Source: Bacteroidota bacterium (GTDB taxonomy: Bacteria > Bacteroidota > Bacteroidia > Chitinophagales > Chitinophagaceae). Taken from it: a stretch of 64,000 nt of DNA. The position numbers and the translations under genes were made by a program. The notes beneath the pieces are model-generated. The model worked only from the letters and a program-made list of their open reading frames with translations, did no database searches and was not told the origin of the DNA. The stretch is taken from contig JAFDYD010000020.1 in NCBI GenBank assembly GCA_018267615.1, positions 1 to 64,000 on the forward strand. The letters run 5' to 3'. Positions 8,544 to 18,392 of this stretch are shown piece by piece. Position 1 is the first letter of the stretch; each line of letters begins with the position of its first letter.

Positions 8544-10262
8544 TTGCCTGGCGATACACTTCATATAAACAACAAGGCTACATCGCAAAATACTTTTGAT
8601 GCAATCGTAATCGGCTCCGGCATCAGTGGTGGTTGGGCCGCAAAAGAATTATGCGAACATGGTTTGAAAACACTGGTAATAGAGAGAGGAAGAAATGTTG
8701 TTCACCTGAAAGATTATCCAACTGCGCTAAAAAATCCCTGGGACTTTCCACATCGCGGTGAACTGCCGGAAGAAGTCAAAAAAAATAATCCTGTTGTCAG
8801 CAGGTGTTATGCGTTCAGAGAACCCACACTTCATTTTTTTGTAAAAGATAACGATCATCCTTATGTGCAGGAGAAACCATTTGACTGGATACGTGGTTAC
8901 CAGGTCGGTGGTAAATCTTTATTATGGGCAAGACAAACTCAACGATGGAGTCGCTATGAGTTCGAAGCGCCCGCGCGTGATGGATTTGCAGTTGACTGGC
9001 CGATACGCTACGAAGAAATGGCGCCGTGGTATAGTCATGTAGAAAAATTTGCCGGTATTAGTGGCAATAAAGATGGTGTTCCCAATTTACCCGATGGCGA
9101 ATTTCTTCCTCCATGGGAATTGAATTGTGTCGAAAAACATATTGGAGAAAAAATAAAAGAAAATTATAAAGATCGCCAGGTAATTATTGGTCGCTGTGCA
9201 AACCTTACAAAGCCAAACGAAATTCATTTGCAACAAGGGCGTGGCCAGTGCCAGGCAAGAAGTATGTGCGAACGCGGTTGTCCATTTGGTGGTTATTTCA
9301 GTTCCAATTCTGCAACGATTCCCTGGGCGGCAAAAACCGGGAACCTTACACTTCAAACCGATTCTGTTGTACACTCTATTATCTACGACGAAAAAAAAGA
9401 TAAAGCAATCGGCGTGCGCGTAATCGATGCGCATACAAAAAAAGAAACAGAATATTTTGCGCGGATTATTTTTGTAAATGCCGCATGTCTAAATACAAAT
9501 CTTGTTTTGTTGAATTCTGTTTCAAATCGTTTTCCAAACGGTCTCGGAAATGACAGCGGAGTACTTGGAAGGTTCGTTGCTTTTCATAACTACCGGGGAA
9601 GCATAAGCGCTACTTACGAAGGATTTGAAGATGGATATTATTATGGGCGAAGACCTACACAGGCATTTATTCCTTCATTTAGGAATGTATTCAAGCAACA
9701 AACAGATTTTCTCCGCGGATATCTTGGATATTTTGGCGCATGGCGCGGAGCGGGTAATGGTGAAGATGGTATTGGTGCAAATTATAAAGAAGCGATAACA
9801 GAAGCGGGTGCATGGGAAATCAGTATGGGTATGCAGGGAGAAACAATTCCCAAATATGAAAATCATGTGCGCCTTAGTAAAGATTTAAAAGATGCATGGG
9901 GAATTCCACAATTGATTACGTCGGTCGGTTATGATGAAAATGATGGTAAGATGGTCAAAGATTTTTTGGAGCAGGGTTCGGAGATGTTGGAGAAATCGGG
10001 ATGTAAAAATATTTCGGGGCGTGATAATCACCAGGCGCCCGGACTCGACATTCATGAGATGGGTGGCGTTCGTATGGGAAAAGATCCAAAAACTTCTTTG
10101 CTTAATAAATGGAATCAATTGCATGCATGTAAAAATGTTTTTGTAACAGATGGCGCTTGCATGACATCCGTAGGAAATCAAAATCCTTCGCTGACATTTA
10201 TGGCCATCACTGCACGCGCGGCGAATCATGCGGTGGAGGAGTTGAAGAAAGGAAATATCTGA
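8544..10262 (+). CDS. GMC oxidoreductase, FAD sugar dehydrogenase catalytic subunit (copy 3, TTG start)
   Basis: A protein of 572 aa. The start is TTG at 8544: no ATG lies between it and the FAD motif, and the encoded N-terminus PGDTLHINNKA is nearly repeated in copy 4. GSGISGG follows at about residue 24. The cluster motif is C236, C242 and C246 (CQARSMCERGC), and the catalytic Asn is N547 (QNPSLTFM) with His in DIHEMGGVRMG. Copies 3 and 4 share an N-terminal extension of about twelve residues absent from copies 1 and 2, so the array has two subtypes. There is no signal peptide. Confidence 0.92.
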   Translation: MPGDTLHINNKATSQNTFDAIVIGSGISGGWAAKELCEHGLKTLVIERGRNVVHLKDYPTALKNPWDFPHRGELPEEVKKNNPVVSRCYAFREPTLHFFVKDNDHPYVQEKPFDWIRGYQVGGKSLLWARQTQRWSRYEFEAPARDGFAVDWPIRYEEMAPWYSHVEKFAGISGNKDGVPNLPDGEFLPPWELNCVEKHIGEKIKENYKDRQVIIGRCANLTKPNEIHLQQGRGQCQARSMCERGCPFGGYFSSNSATIPWAAKTGNLTLQTDSVVHSIIYDEKKDKAIGVRVIDAHTKKETEYFARIIFVNAACLNTNLVLLNSVSNRFPNGLGNDSGVLGRFVAFHNYRGSISATYEGFEDGYYYGRRPTQAFIPSFRNVFKQQTDFLRGYLGYFGAWRGAGNGEDGIGANYKEAITEAGAWEISMGMQGETIPKYENHVRLSKDLKDAWGIPQLITSVGYDENDGKMVKDFLEQGSEMLEKSGCKNISGRDNHQAPGLDIHEMGGVRMGKDPKTSLLNKWNQLHACKNVFVTDGACMTSVGNQNPSLTFMAITARAANHAVEELKKGNI

Positions 10263-10414
10263 ATGTGCAAATGTGCGAATAAGTGTTACATGATAGTGAA
10301 GTTAAGTAGTGTGCGAAATCGAGTGGTGAGCAAAGTTGAACCATAGGAATTTAAACAAATTTCTTCGAGCGAAGTCGAGAAGAAAAAAATAACGAAAAAA
10401 AAATCAGTATTCAA
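10263..10414. other. Spacer between GMC copies 3 and 4 with repeat fragments
   Basis: This spacer contains no gene. Just after the stop codon it has an aatgtgcaaatgtgcgaat motif, of a kind found again after copy 4 (about 12157-12180). Near 10361-10384 a ttcttcga...tcgagaagaa segment forms a short bulged hairpin. Both look like single-arm or degraded relatives of the intergenic repeats. An A-rich stretch precedes the TTG start of copy 4. Confidence 0.5.
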
Positions 10415-12142
10415 TTGCCAGGCGATACTTTACATATCAACAACAAAGCAGCAACCCAAAATACTTTCGATGCAATTGTAGTCGGATCCGGAATTAGCGG
10501 AGGATGGGCTGCAAAAGAATTATGTGAGCATGGATTGAAAACGCTCGTGTTGGAAAGAGGAAGAAATGTAGAGCATCTCAAAGATTATCCAACTGCAACG
10601 ATGAATCCCTGGGATTTTCAGCATCGTGGCCGAATGACGGAATCATTCATGAAAGCAAATCCGTTGATAACGGAAGCAGCGGGTTTTGATGAAAGCACCG
10701 CGCATTTTTTTATAAAAGATAACGACCATCCTTATGTGCAGGAGAAGCCATTTGAATGGATTAGAGGATACCAGGTAGGAGGCAAATCATTAATATGGGG
10801 AAGAGCTTGTCCGCGTTGGAGTCATTTTGAATTTACTTCACCCGCGAGATATGGTTATGGAATTGAATGGCCAATTACCTACGACGAAATCGCACCTTGG
10901 TATTCTCATGCAGAAAATTTTGCAGGCATATGCGGCAATCGCGACGGACTTGAAGTGATGCCCGACGGAGAATATCTTCCGCCTTTTGATTTTAATTGTG
11001 TTGAAAAAGATGTGCAACAAAAAATAAAATCAAAATATAAAGATCGGTTTATGATACAGGGAAGATGGGCGCAGTTGACGCAACCCACTTCAATTCATTT
11101 GCAGCAGGGACGAGCAAAATGCCAGGCAAGAGATCTTTGTATGCGTGGTTGTCCTTTTGGCGGATATTTTAGTTCCGTGTCGTCTACATTGCCATGGGCG
11201 AAACGCACCGGAAATTTAACAGTGCGACCTTTTTCTGTTGTTCATTCGATCATATATGATGAGAAGAAAGGAAAAGCAACAGGTGTGCGTATTATTGATG
11301 CCAACACAAAACAAAGCATCGACTATTTTTCGAAAATAATTTTTGTAAATGCATCGGCGCTTAACACCAATTTGATTTTGTTGAATTCAAAATCGAATCG
11401 TTTTCCAAATGGATTTGGAAATGATAATGGGCTGCTTGGTAAATATGTTTGTTTCCAGAATTATCGCGGATCGACTCGCGGGGATGTGGAAGGTTACCAG
11501 GATAAATATTATTACGGTCGAAGAACGGCTGAATGCATGATGACGAATTTCAGAAACCTGCATAAGCAGGATACAGATTTTGTCGGAGGCTATATGGCTT
11601 TTATGGGTGCATGGCGCGATCGTGGCGCAGGTGCGCATGCAGAAGAGCAAATTGGAGCTGCATATAAAGAAGCGATGTCGGAGCCGGGAGATTGGCACAT
11701 GTATATGTATATCCAAGGCGAAACAGTTCCGAAAGAAACGAACCATGTCGCGTTGAGTAATGATAAAAAAGATCAATGGGGAATTCCGTTGCTCATCACC
11801 AATGTTGCTTATGATGATAATGATGAAAGATTATTGAAAGATTTTTTAACACAGAGCGCAGAACTATTTAATAATATCGGAATCAAAAATATTTCGCAGC
11901 ACGATAATCATTGGGCGCCGGGGAGAGATATTCATGAGATGGGTGGCTGCAGGATGGGAAAGGACTCAAAAACTTCTCTGCTTAACAAATGGAATCAGTT
12001 TCATAATTGCAAAAATGTTTTTGTTACAGACGGTGCCTGTATGACGAGTACGGGATATGGAAGTCCTTCGATTCTTTATATGGCATTTACCGCAAGAGCA
12101 GCCAATCATGCGGTGGAAGAATTGAAAAAAGGAAATATCTGA
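10415..12142 (+). CDS. GMC oxidoreductase, FAD sugar dehydrogenase subunit (copy 4, TTG start, catalytic Asn replaced)
   Basis: A protein of 575 aa from a TTG start at 10415. The N-terminus PGDTLHINNKA and overall sequence pair it with copy 3. The FAD motif GSGISGG and the cluster cysteines C236, C242 and C246 are intact, and the predicted catalytic His lies in DIHEMGGCRMG. Where the other three copies read NPS(L)T, this one reads GSPSIL, placing Ser550 at the position of the conserved catalytic Asn. The change is encoded by AGT in a clean frame. The protein may therefore have altered activity or a structural or electron-transfer role. It precedes the small-subunit gene by about 275 bp. There is no signal peptide. 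Confidence 0.92.
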   Translation: MPGDTLHINNKAATQNTFDAIVVGSGISGGWAAKELCEHGLKTLVLERGRNVEHLKDYPTATMNPWDFQHRGRMTESFMKANPLITEAAGFDESTAHFFIKDNDHPYVQEKPFEWIRGYQVGGKSLIWGRACPRWSHFEFTSPARYGYGIEWPITYDEIAPWYSHAENFAGICGNRDGLEVMPDGEYLPPFDFNCVEKDVQQKIKSKYKDRFMIQGRWAQLTQPTSIHLQQGRAKCQARDLCMRGCPFGGYFSSVSSTLPWAKRTGNLTVRPFSVVHSIIYDEKKGKATGVRIIDANTKQSIDYFSKIIFVNASALNTNLILLNSKSNRFPNGFGNDNGLLGKYVCFQNYRGSTRGDVEGYQDKYYYGRRTAECMMTNFRNLHKQDTDFVGGYMAFMGAWRDRGAGAHAEEQIGAAYKEAMSEPGDWHMYMYIQGETVPKETNHVALSNDKKDQWGIPLLITNVAYDDNDERLLKDFLTQSAELFNNIGIKNISQHDNHWAPGRDIHEMGGCRMGKDSKTSLLNKWNQFHNCKNVFVTDGACMTSTGYGSPSILYMAFTARAANHAVEELKKGNI

Positions 12143-12418
12143 AGATTGGCAAATGGGCGGATGTGAAAATGTGCGAATGGATCTTGCCTGATAATAAAAT
12201 TGGATGTCGGGAGATGTGATATGGTGAGCGAAGTTGCGAAGCGCTCAGAATTCGAGAGAACAAGTGAGTAGAGTTGATTAAAAATTGAGAATCGAAAAAT
12301 AAGGGGACATGTAAATAAAAAATCGTTTTGTATTGTTCTAAAAAAATAGCAACTTTAATTTTATAACCACCCGCTGTCCACCGACAGGCCGGATACGGGA
12401 TAACAAACATTTACTCAT
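12143..12418. other. Spacer before the small-subunit gene, repeat-derived
   Basis: About 275 bp with no convincing gene. The first part repeats a gcggatgtg / aatgtgcgaatgg vocabulary. Further on there is a gagcgaag...cgaagcgctc segment (about 12224-12246) that can fold. I see no clear promoter. The ATG at 12419 follows an AT-rich stretch. Confidence 0.45.
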
Positions 12419-12994
12419 ATGAACAGAAGAGAAGCATTATCCAGCGTGGCGCTGCTATTAGGCGGTACCATCATAGGAGCTGAAGCTTTTTTATCGGGCT
12501 GCACAACGAGTGATAAAAAAATCGGAACTGCAGGTCTAAATTTTTCGCAGGATGATATTGCTTTCCTCGATGAAGTCGGAGAAACAATTATTCCTGCAAC
12601 AACTACACCTGGTGCTAAAGAAGCAAAAATTGGTGACTTCATGAAAACAATTGTAACAGATTGTTACGAGGAGAAAGATCAGAAAATATTTGTTGAGGGC
12701 ATGACGAAATTGGAAGAAGCTTCCAAAAAGAAAAATGGTAAATCATTTCTCGAGAGCACTCCGCAGCAAAGACATGATTTGCTGGTTGACTTAGATAAGG
12801 AGCAAAAAGATTATATGGGAAAGAAGAAACCAGAAGATCCCGCACACTATTTCCGTATGATGAAAGAATTGACGTTGTGGGGATACTTCACATCTGAAAT
12901 AGGAGCGACTAAGGCTCTCCGTTATGTAGCTGTTCCAGGAAGGTATGATGGATGTGTTCCTTACAAAAAAGGTGACAAGGCCTGGGCGACTTAG
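12419..12994 (+). CDS. Gluconate 2-dehydrogenase subunit 3-like small subunit (Tat hitch-hiker lipoprotein)
   Basis: A protein of 191 aa. The N-terminus MNRREALSS is a Tat-like twin-arginine motif followed by a hydrophobic segment and a lipobox-like LSGC with C28, so the mature protein may be a lipoprotein. The rest fits the gluconate 2-dehydrogenase subunit 3 family (DEVGETIIPAT, then TPGAKEAKIGDF). In known three-part dehydrogenases this subunit carries the GMC subunit through the Tat system and is needed for its maturation. Only one such gene serves four GMC genes here, and I see no cytochrome c subunit (no CxxCH gene nearby). It ends the operon, followed by a strong terminator. Confidence 0.9.
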   Translation: MNRREALSSVALLLGGTIIGAEAFLSGCTTSDKKIGTAGLNFSQDDIAFLDEVGETIIPATTTPGAKEAKIGDFMKTIVTDCYEEKDQKIFVEGMTKLEEASKKKNGKSFLESTPQQRHDLLVDLDKEQKDYMGKKKPEDPAHYFRMMKELTLWGYFTSEIGATKALRYVAVPGRYDGCVPYKKGDKAWAT

Positions 12995-13027
12995 TGGATT
13001 GCTTACAGTCTGGTAAAAAAATATTTG

Positions 13028-13057
13028 ACTCTTTGCTTCGGCAGAGAGTTTTTTTTT
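13028..13057 (+). terminator. Rho-independent terminator with UUCG tetraloop
   Basis: A 9-bp stem (13028-13036 with 13041-13049, one G.U pair) is closed by C-UUCG-G and followed by a run of T. It lies 34 bp after the small-subunit stop codon and separates the dehydrogenase operon from the SusC gene. Confidence 0.9.
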
Positions 13058-13254
13058 GAATGAAAAAAAGAAAATTTTAAAACGATTTTATTGCGTTTTC
13101 ATAGGGGAAAATGTCGATGTGTCTGATGTACACATTATTTTTGATCGGATAGTGCCAAGAAATTGTTAAAAAAATATTATTTTTATTTCAGTTTAATTGT
13201 AAATTCACATCGATTTTTAATTGTTTTTAATCATTTCAAACAACTATCCTGCTT

Positions 13255-16200
13255 ATGCCATTCAAAACTAACGTACTTGCCAGCTGCTGCTGCGCGGTAC
13301 TTTTGCTTTTGAGCAGCAGCCTGCTAGCTCAAAAATCAGTTACTGGTAGAGTAATTGGGAATTCAGACAAACAGCCGATCGTTGGAGCCACGGTTCAGAT
13401 AAAAGGAACCAAGGTGGCCACGCAAACGGGCACTGACGGATCGTTCACCGTCACATCTACAAAAGAAATCGGAACATTAGTTATTACAGTTGTAGGGTTT
13501 GAAGCCCTGCAAGTTCCTGTTTCAGGACGTACATCTGTTGGTGATGTAGTTCTTTCTCTTTCCGCAACATCATTGAATGATGTGGTGGTTACGGGTTATA
13601 CTGCCCAGAGAAAGAAAGAAATCACCGGCTCTGTCGCTGTGGTAAGTATCAAGGACATGAAAAGTGTTCCAGCAGGTACTCCTGAACAAATGTTGCAAGG
13701 TCAGGCTTCCGGTGTAACCGTTATCGGTTCAGGAAACCCTGGTGATAATAGCAACGTGATGATTCGTGGTTTTACATCCTTCGGAGGAAGTAATCCACTG
13801 ATCGTTGTTGATGGTGTGCCATCAGCTCCTGGTGATTTGACAATGCTACATGACTTAAGTGCAAATGATCTCGAGTCAGTACAGGTTATCAAAGACGGTC
13901 AGGCTGCTATCTATGGAGCTCGCGGATCTGCGGGTGTTATCCTTATCACAACCAAAAGAGGTAAATCTGGAAAGGCAGTTATTACTTACGATGGCTACTA
14001 CGGAACCCAACGCGTTCCTCAGGGCAACGTCTGGAAAAAAGCCAATTCACAACAAATGATGGATCTGTATTGGCTAGCCGCAACCAACTCGGGACAGGTG
14101 ATTGCTGATACATTACCAAACGGTCAACCTTGCGCTGGATGTATCGCTTCAGCACAATACGGTACTGCTGTTACACCAAGATTACCTGACTATATCTTAG
14201 CCGGTCCTTCTTCAGGCGTACTTGCAGGTGATCCTGCAGTTGACCTTTCAAAATATAATGTTGACTATAGCAAGGGTCCAATCTACCAGATTGTTCCTGC
14301 TAATAAATCAGGTACCGACTGGTTCCATGCTGTTTTTCATCCAGCCAACATTCAAAGCCATACGCTTACTGCAAGTGGTGGTAGTGATAAATCAAATTAT
14401 CTTTTCTCTTTCAACTATTTTAACCAACAAGGTATATTGTTGAACACAAGTTTGAAAAGATACGCTGTAAGAGCAAATACAACTTTCAATGTGAAGGATC
14501 ATATCCGCATCGGAGAAAATATCTATTTGTTCTATAAAGAAAATCCACGCATCACAAACAATACAGAAGGTAATGAAGTAAATACCACTGCATGGATGCA
14601 GCCAATCATTCCTGTAAAAGATATCAACGGTAATTTTGCAGGTAACGCTGGTAAGGAACTTGGTAACTCAAGTAGCCCTTACGCTTCCAGAACAAGAGCT
14701 GCCGGTGATAGAGGATATAACTACGACATGATCGGTAATGTTTGGGCAGAAGTAGATTTGCTCAAGCATATTACTGTTCGTACAAGCTTCGGTGGAAATA
14801 TCGACAATTATTCAGGCTTCTCACACGGTTATCATACCTATGAAAATGCTGAAAATAATACGAACAACTCTTATAACGAATACGGTGGTCACGTTACCAA
14901 CTGGACCTGGACAAATACTGCCAGCTATTCCAACACATTTGCGGAAAAGCACAATGTGAAAGTATTGGTTGGTATCGAATCTGCTGAATTCAGACAAAGA
15001 GAATTAGGCGGTACAAAACTTGGCTACTTCACTGATGATCCAAACTACCTAACACTTACTTCTGGTAGTGCAACAGGACAGTCTAGCTACAGCTTCTTTA
15101 ACAAATCTGCCTTGTATTCTTTGCTCGCAAGAGTTGACTATTCGTTCAATGATAAATTCTTCTTAGGATTGAACGGACGTCAGGACCAAGCGTCAGTGGT
15201 GTCAGTAAAAAACAGAAAAGCAAATTTCGGATCAGTATCAGCAGGTTGGCAGATTTCGCAAGAATCATTCATGAAGAGTATTTCATGGTTGAACAGCTTG
15301 AAGATTCGCGCCAGCTATGGTGTACTTGGATCAATCAGCAACACAGGATCTTTGAACTCATACACTACTTATAGCGCAGGTATCGGCTCATCTTATTACG
15401 GTATCGGCGGTTCTCCAACTGGTGTAACTCAGGGATTCCAATATTCAACAAATGCAAATCCTGATAGTAAATGGGAAAGCGATCTTATCTCTAACGTGGG
15501 ATTTGATGCAACGATCTTACATAACAAGATTGACCTCTCATTCGAAGTTTATCAGAAGAAGATTAATGATCTTTTGTTCCAGGATCAGCCACCAGGCGTT
15601 GTCGGCGGCGCAACTCCTCCGAACGTGAATATCGGTGATATCAAAAATACAGGTATCGACGCGAACGTCGCTTATCATGGAAGAATCAACAATGATCTTA
15701 CATTCAACGTTGCTGTTAACTTCACATCTTACAAAAACACTGTTGTGAAAATTCCCGGAACAGCAGGTTTCTTCACAGAAGCAAACACACATAATACCGG
15801 TCCACAGGTTAGAAATCAGGCAGGACATCCAGTTGGTTCATTCTACGGGTATCACATCATAGGAATCTATCAGAGTCTTGACGATGTTTCTAAATCACCT
15901 GTTGAAACAGACGCAGCTCCTGGCCGTTTCAAATATGAAGATGCAAATCATGATGGTAAGATCGATCAGAATGACCAAGAATTCTTTGGTGATCCAAATC
16001 CAAAATTCACTTACGGAATTAACCTTAGCGTTTCTTGGAGACAGTTTGATTTCTCAACTACATTCTACGGTTCAAGTGGAAACAAAATCCTGAACTACAC
16101 TCGTTACTTCCAGGATTTCTATCCACAGTTCCAGAACTCAAAGAGTGCAGCTTTGTTGACCGATTCATGGTTGCCAAGCAGACCAAATGCAAAATATCCA

Positions 16201-16551
16201 ATTGTTGAAAATGCGTCTTATTTCAGCACTAATGGAGTAATCAACGATTTCTACATGGAAAATGGATCGTTCTTCCGCTGCAAACAAATGCAGATTGGTT
16301 TCAACTTTGCTCCGGCTATGTTGAGAAAAGTAGGTATCGACAGAGCGCGCATTTATATTCAGGCTGCAAACCTATTCACTATTACAAAATATACCGGTTT
16401 GGATCCTGAAATTGCAACAAACTCAAACCTGACTAGAGGTAACTTAAATCAGGATGGAACCAGACAAACTTATCAATCAAGCTTTGGCGTTGACTATGGC
16501 AACTATCCGCCAGCAAAAACGTACAATGTTGGAGTAAGTCTTGCATTTTAA
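13255..16551 (+). CDS. SusC/RagA-type TonB-linked outer membrane protein
   Basis: A protein of 1098 aa, typical length. It has a signal peptide of about 26 residues ending LLAQ, then a carboxypeptidase regulatory-like domain (VTGRVIGNSDKQPIVGATV, about 29-105), a plug domain beginning DVVVTGYTAQRKKEITGSV, and a long 22-strand-type beta barrel to the C-terminal aromatic VSLAF. It imports glycans, peptides or other large ligands across the outer membrane using TonB energy. The SusD partner follows after 28 bp in the same transcript. No anti-sigma or ECF sigma gene is visible next to it. The ligand cannot be inferred, although proximity to the sugar dehydrogenase locus makes a sugar plausible. 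Confidence 0.96.
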   Translation: MPFKTNVLASCCCAVLLLLSSSLLAQKSVTGRVIGNSDKQPIVGATVQIKGTKVATQTGTDGSFTVTSTKEIGTLVITVVGFEALQVPVSGRTSVGDVVLSLSATSLNDVVVTGYTAQRKKEITGSVAVVSIKDMKSVPAGTPEQMLQGQASGVTVIGSGNPGDNSNVMIRGFTSFGGSNPLIVVDGVPSAPGDLTMLHDLSANDLESVQVIKDGQAAIYGARGSAGVILITTKRGKSGKAVITYDGYYGTQRVPQGNVWKKANSQQMMDLYWLAATNSGQVIADTLPNGQPCAGCIASAQYGTAVTPRLPDYILAGPSSGVLAGDPAVDLSKYNVDYSKGPIYQIVPANKSGTDWFHAVFHPANIQSHTLTASGGSDKSNYLFSFNYFNQQGILLNTSLKRYAVRANTTFNVKDHIRIGENIYLFYKENPRITNNTEGNEVNTTAWMQPIIPVKDINGNFAGNAGKELGNSSSPYASRTRAAGDRGYNYDMIGNVWAEVDLLKHITVRTSFGGNIDNYSGFSHGYHTYENAENNTNNSYNEYGGHVTNWTWTNTASYSNTFAEKHNVKVLVGIESAEFRQRELGGTKLGYFTDDPNYLTLTSGSATGQSSYSFFNKSALYSLLARVDYSFNDKFFLGLNGRQDQASVVSVKNRKANFGSVSAGWQISQESFMKSISWLNSLKIRASYGVLGSISNTGSLNSYTTYSAGIGSSYYGIGGSPTGVTQGFQYSTNANPDSKWESDLISNVGFDATILHNKIDLSFEVYQKKINDLLFQDQPPGVVGGATPPNVNIGDIKNTGIDANVAYHGRINNDLTFNVAVNFTSYKNTVVKIPGTAGFFTEANTHNTGPQVRNQAGHPVGSFYGYHIIGIYQSLDDVSKSPVETDAAPGRFKYEDANHDGKIDQNDQEFFGDPNPKFTYGINLSVSWRQFDFSTTFYGSSGNKILNYTRYFQDFYPQFQNSKSAALLTDSWLPSRPNAKYPIVENASYFSTNGVINDFYMENGSFFRCKQMQIGFNFAPAMLRKVGIDRARIYIQAANLFTITKYTGLDPEIATNSNLTRGNLNQDGTRQTYQSSFGVDYGNYPPAKTYNVGVSLAF

Positions 16552-16579
16552 TATTTAAAATCGATAAATTTTCATAAAC

Positions 16580-18367
16580 ATGAAAAGGATAAAAAAATAT
16601 AGAATTATACTGATAACAACCGCGGTCGCTGCAGCGGCGGCTTGTTCGAAGTCATTTCTGAATATCCCGCCCGCAGGCTTTCTCCAACCGAATACGGTGG
16701 CTACAAAAGCCGGGGTAGAAGCACTGTTGGTAGGTGCATATTCATTGCTTGATGGTATTGGTGGTGCCGGTGGAAACAATGGTCCATGGGCAACTGCCGC
16801 CAGTAACTGGGTGTATGGTAGCGTTGCAGGTGGAGATGCTCATAAGGGCTCCGATCCTGGTGACCAAAACCTCATCACTCCTATCGAAACTTGGGGAGTA
16901 AATGCATCGAATGCTTATCTTGACGACGTTTGGCAAGCACGTTATGACGGTGTACAGAGAGCCAATGAAGCAATTCGCATTATGAGGTTGGCTACAGATT
17001 TGCTTCCTGCAGATACAATTCAGGTAACAGCAGAAGCAAAATTCTTGCGCGCACATTATCATTTTGAATTGCGCAAATTGTTTGGAAAAGTGCCTTATAT
17101 CGACGAGAATGTTACTTATTCTGCCGGTAATTTTCTTATTCCAAACGACCATGATATCCTTCCTGATATCGAAGCTGATCTAAATTATGCTTATACTAAT
17201 TTACCAGAAACACAATCAGATCTTGGACGCGCTAACAAATGGGCTGCTGCATGCTATCTGATGAAAGTGTATATTTTTGAAGGAAGATTTTCAGATGCTA
17301 AAACGTTGTTCGACTCACAGATCAAGCCAAATGGTAAAACAACTGCGGGTCACGCGTATAAATTGAACGCACGTTTCTCTGACAATTTTAATCCTTCAAC
17401 AAGAAATTCTGATGAAAGCGTTTTCGCTGCGCAAATGACTGTTAACGACGGTGCGAGCGGTGCAAACTCAAACCAGGGAGATGGATTGAACTTCCCTTAC
17501 GGCGGACAAACTGGTTGCTGCGGATTCTTCCAGCCATCATTCAGTCTCGCTAACTCATTCAAAGTTGATGCAAATGGTTTGCCTTTCTTGGATGGCAGCT
17601 ATAACAACACCAACTTAAAGAATGATCAGGGTATCAACTCAAACACGCCATATACACCAGATGCAGTTACACCGATTGATCCACGTATTGACTGGACAAT
17701 CGGACGCCGCGGAATTCCTTTCTTGGATTGGGGTCCAATGGCAGGTGCTAACTGGGTACGTAACCAGGCTTCCGCTGGTCCATACGAGCCAGTTAAAAAT
17801 ATGTTCTATGCCGCAACAAAAAATGTACTCACAGATGCCTCCGGTTGGACTGCAGGGTTCACTGCAAACAATGTAAACATCATTCGTTATGCAGATGTAT
17901 TGCTCTGGGCTGCTGAGGCAGAAATTCAGGCAGGATCTCTCGATGCAGCACGTGGCTATATTAACCAGGTACGTGATCGTAATAGCGATCCATCAACCTG
18001 GGTTCACAAATATTTAGACGATACAAATCCAACAGGTGGATATAGCAATACACCTGCTGCTAATTACAAGATAGGATTGTATACAACTCCATTCGCAAGT
18101 AAAGATGCAGCGTTAACAGCGCTTTATTTCGAACGCAAGCTCGAATTGGCAATGGAAGGTCAACGTTTCTTTGATCTTTCTCGTTGGGGTATTGCGAAAC
18201 AAGAACTTGATCCTTTCTATGCTCATGAAGTAGCAAGTGGATATGTTCTGGACGTGGGAGCAAGTTTCACAACTGGTAAAAATGAATTTTTGCCAATTCC
18301 ACAACCTCAAATTGACAAGAGTACTACTGGTGGAAAATCAGTTCTTACTCAAAACCCCGGATACTAA
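16580..18367 (+). CDS. SusD/RagB-type surface nutrient-binding lipoprotein
   Basis: A protein of 595 aa. The lipoprotein signal ends at C22 (AAAAACSKS). The body has the alpha-helical RagB/SusD pattern: early NTVATKAGVEALLVGAY, then YDGVQRANEAIRIM, RAHYHFELRKLFGKVPY, and near the end ALYFERKLELAMEGQRFFDLSRWG, which is a family hallmark. It caps the SusC barrel and captures ligand at the cell surface. The gene starts 28 bp after SusC and is followed by a strong terminator, so the two form a closed unit. Confidence 0.96.
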   Translation: MKRIKKYRIILITTAVAAAAACSKSFLNIPPAGFLQPNTVATKAGVEALLVGAYSLLDGIGGAGGNNGPWATAASNWVYGSVAGGDAHKGSDPGDQNLITPIETWGVNASNAYLDDVWQARYDGVQRANEAIRIMRLATDLLPADTIQVTAEAKFLRAHYHFELRKLFGKVPYIDENVTYSAGNFLIPNDHDILPDIEADLNYAYTNLPETQSDLGRANKWAAACYLMKVYIFEGRFSDAKTLFDSQIKPNGKTTAGHAYKLNARFSDNFNPSTRNSDESVFAAQMTVNDGASGANSNQGDGLNFPYGGQTGCCGFFQPSFSLANSFKVDANGLPFLDGSYNNTNLKNDQGINSNTPYTPDAVTPIDPRIDWTIGRRGIPFLDWGPMAGANWVRNQASAGPYEPVKNMFYAATKNVLTDASGWTAGFTANNVNIIRYADVLLWAAEAEIQAGSLDAARGYINQVRDRNSDPSTWVHKYLDDTNPTGGYSNTPAANYKIGLYTTPFASKDAALTALYFERKLELAMEGQRFFDLSRWGIAKQELDPFYAHEVASGYVLDVGASFTTGKNEFLPIPQPQIDKSTTGGKSVLTQNPGY

Positions 18368-18392
18368 TCTTTAATGGTTTGTTCACGATAAG

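Noticed and set aside
10361..10384. Strong terminator before GMC copy 4
   Set aside because: The ttcttcga...tcgagaagaa segment forms only a short bulged stem, and the following run is A on the plus strand, not T.
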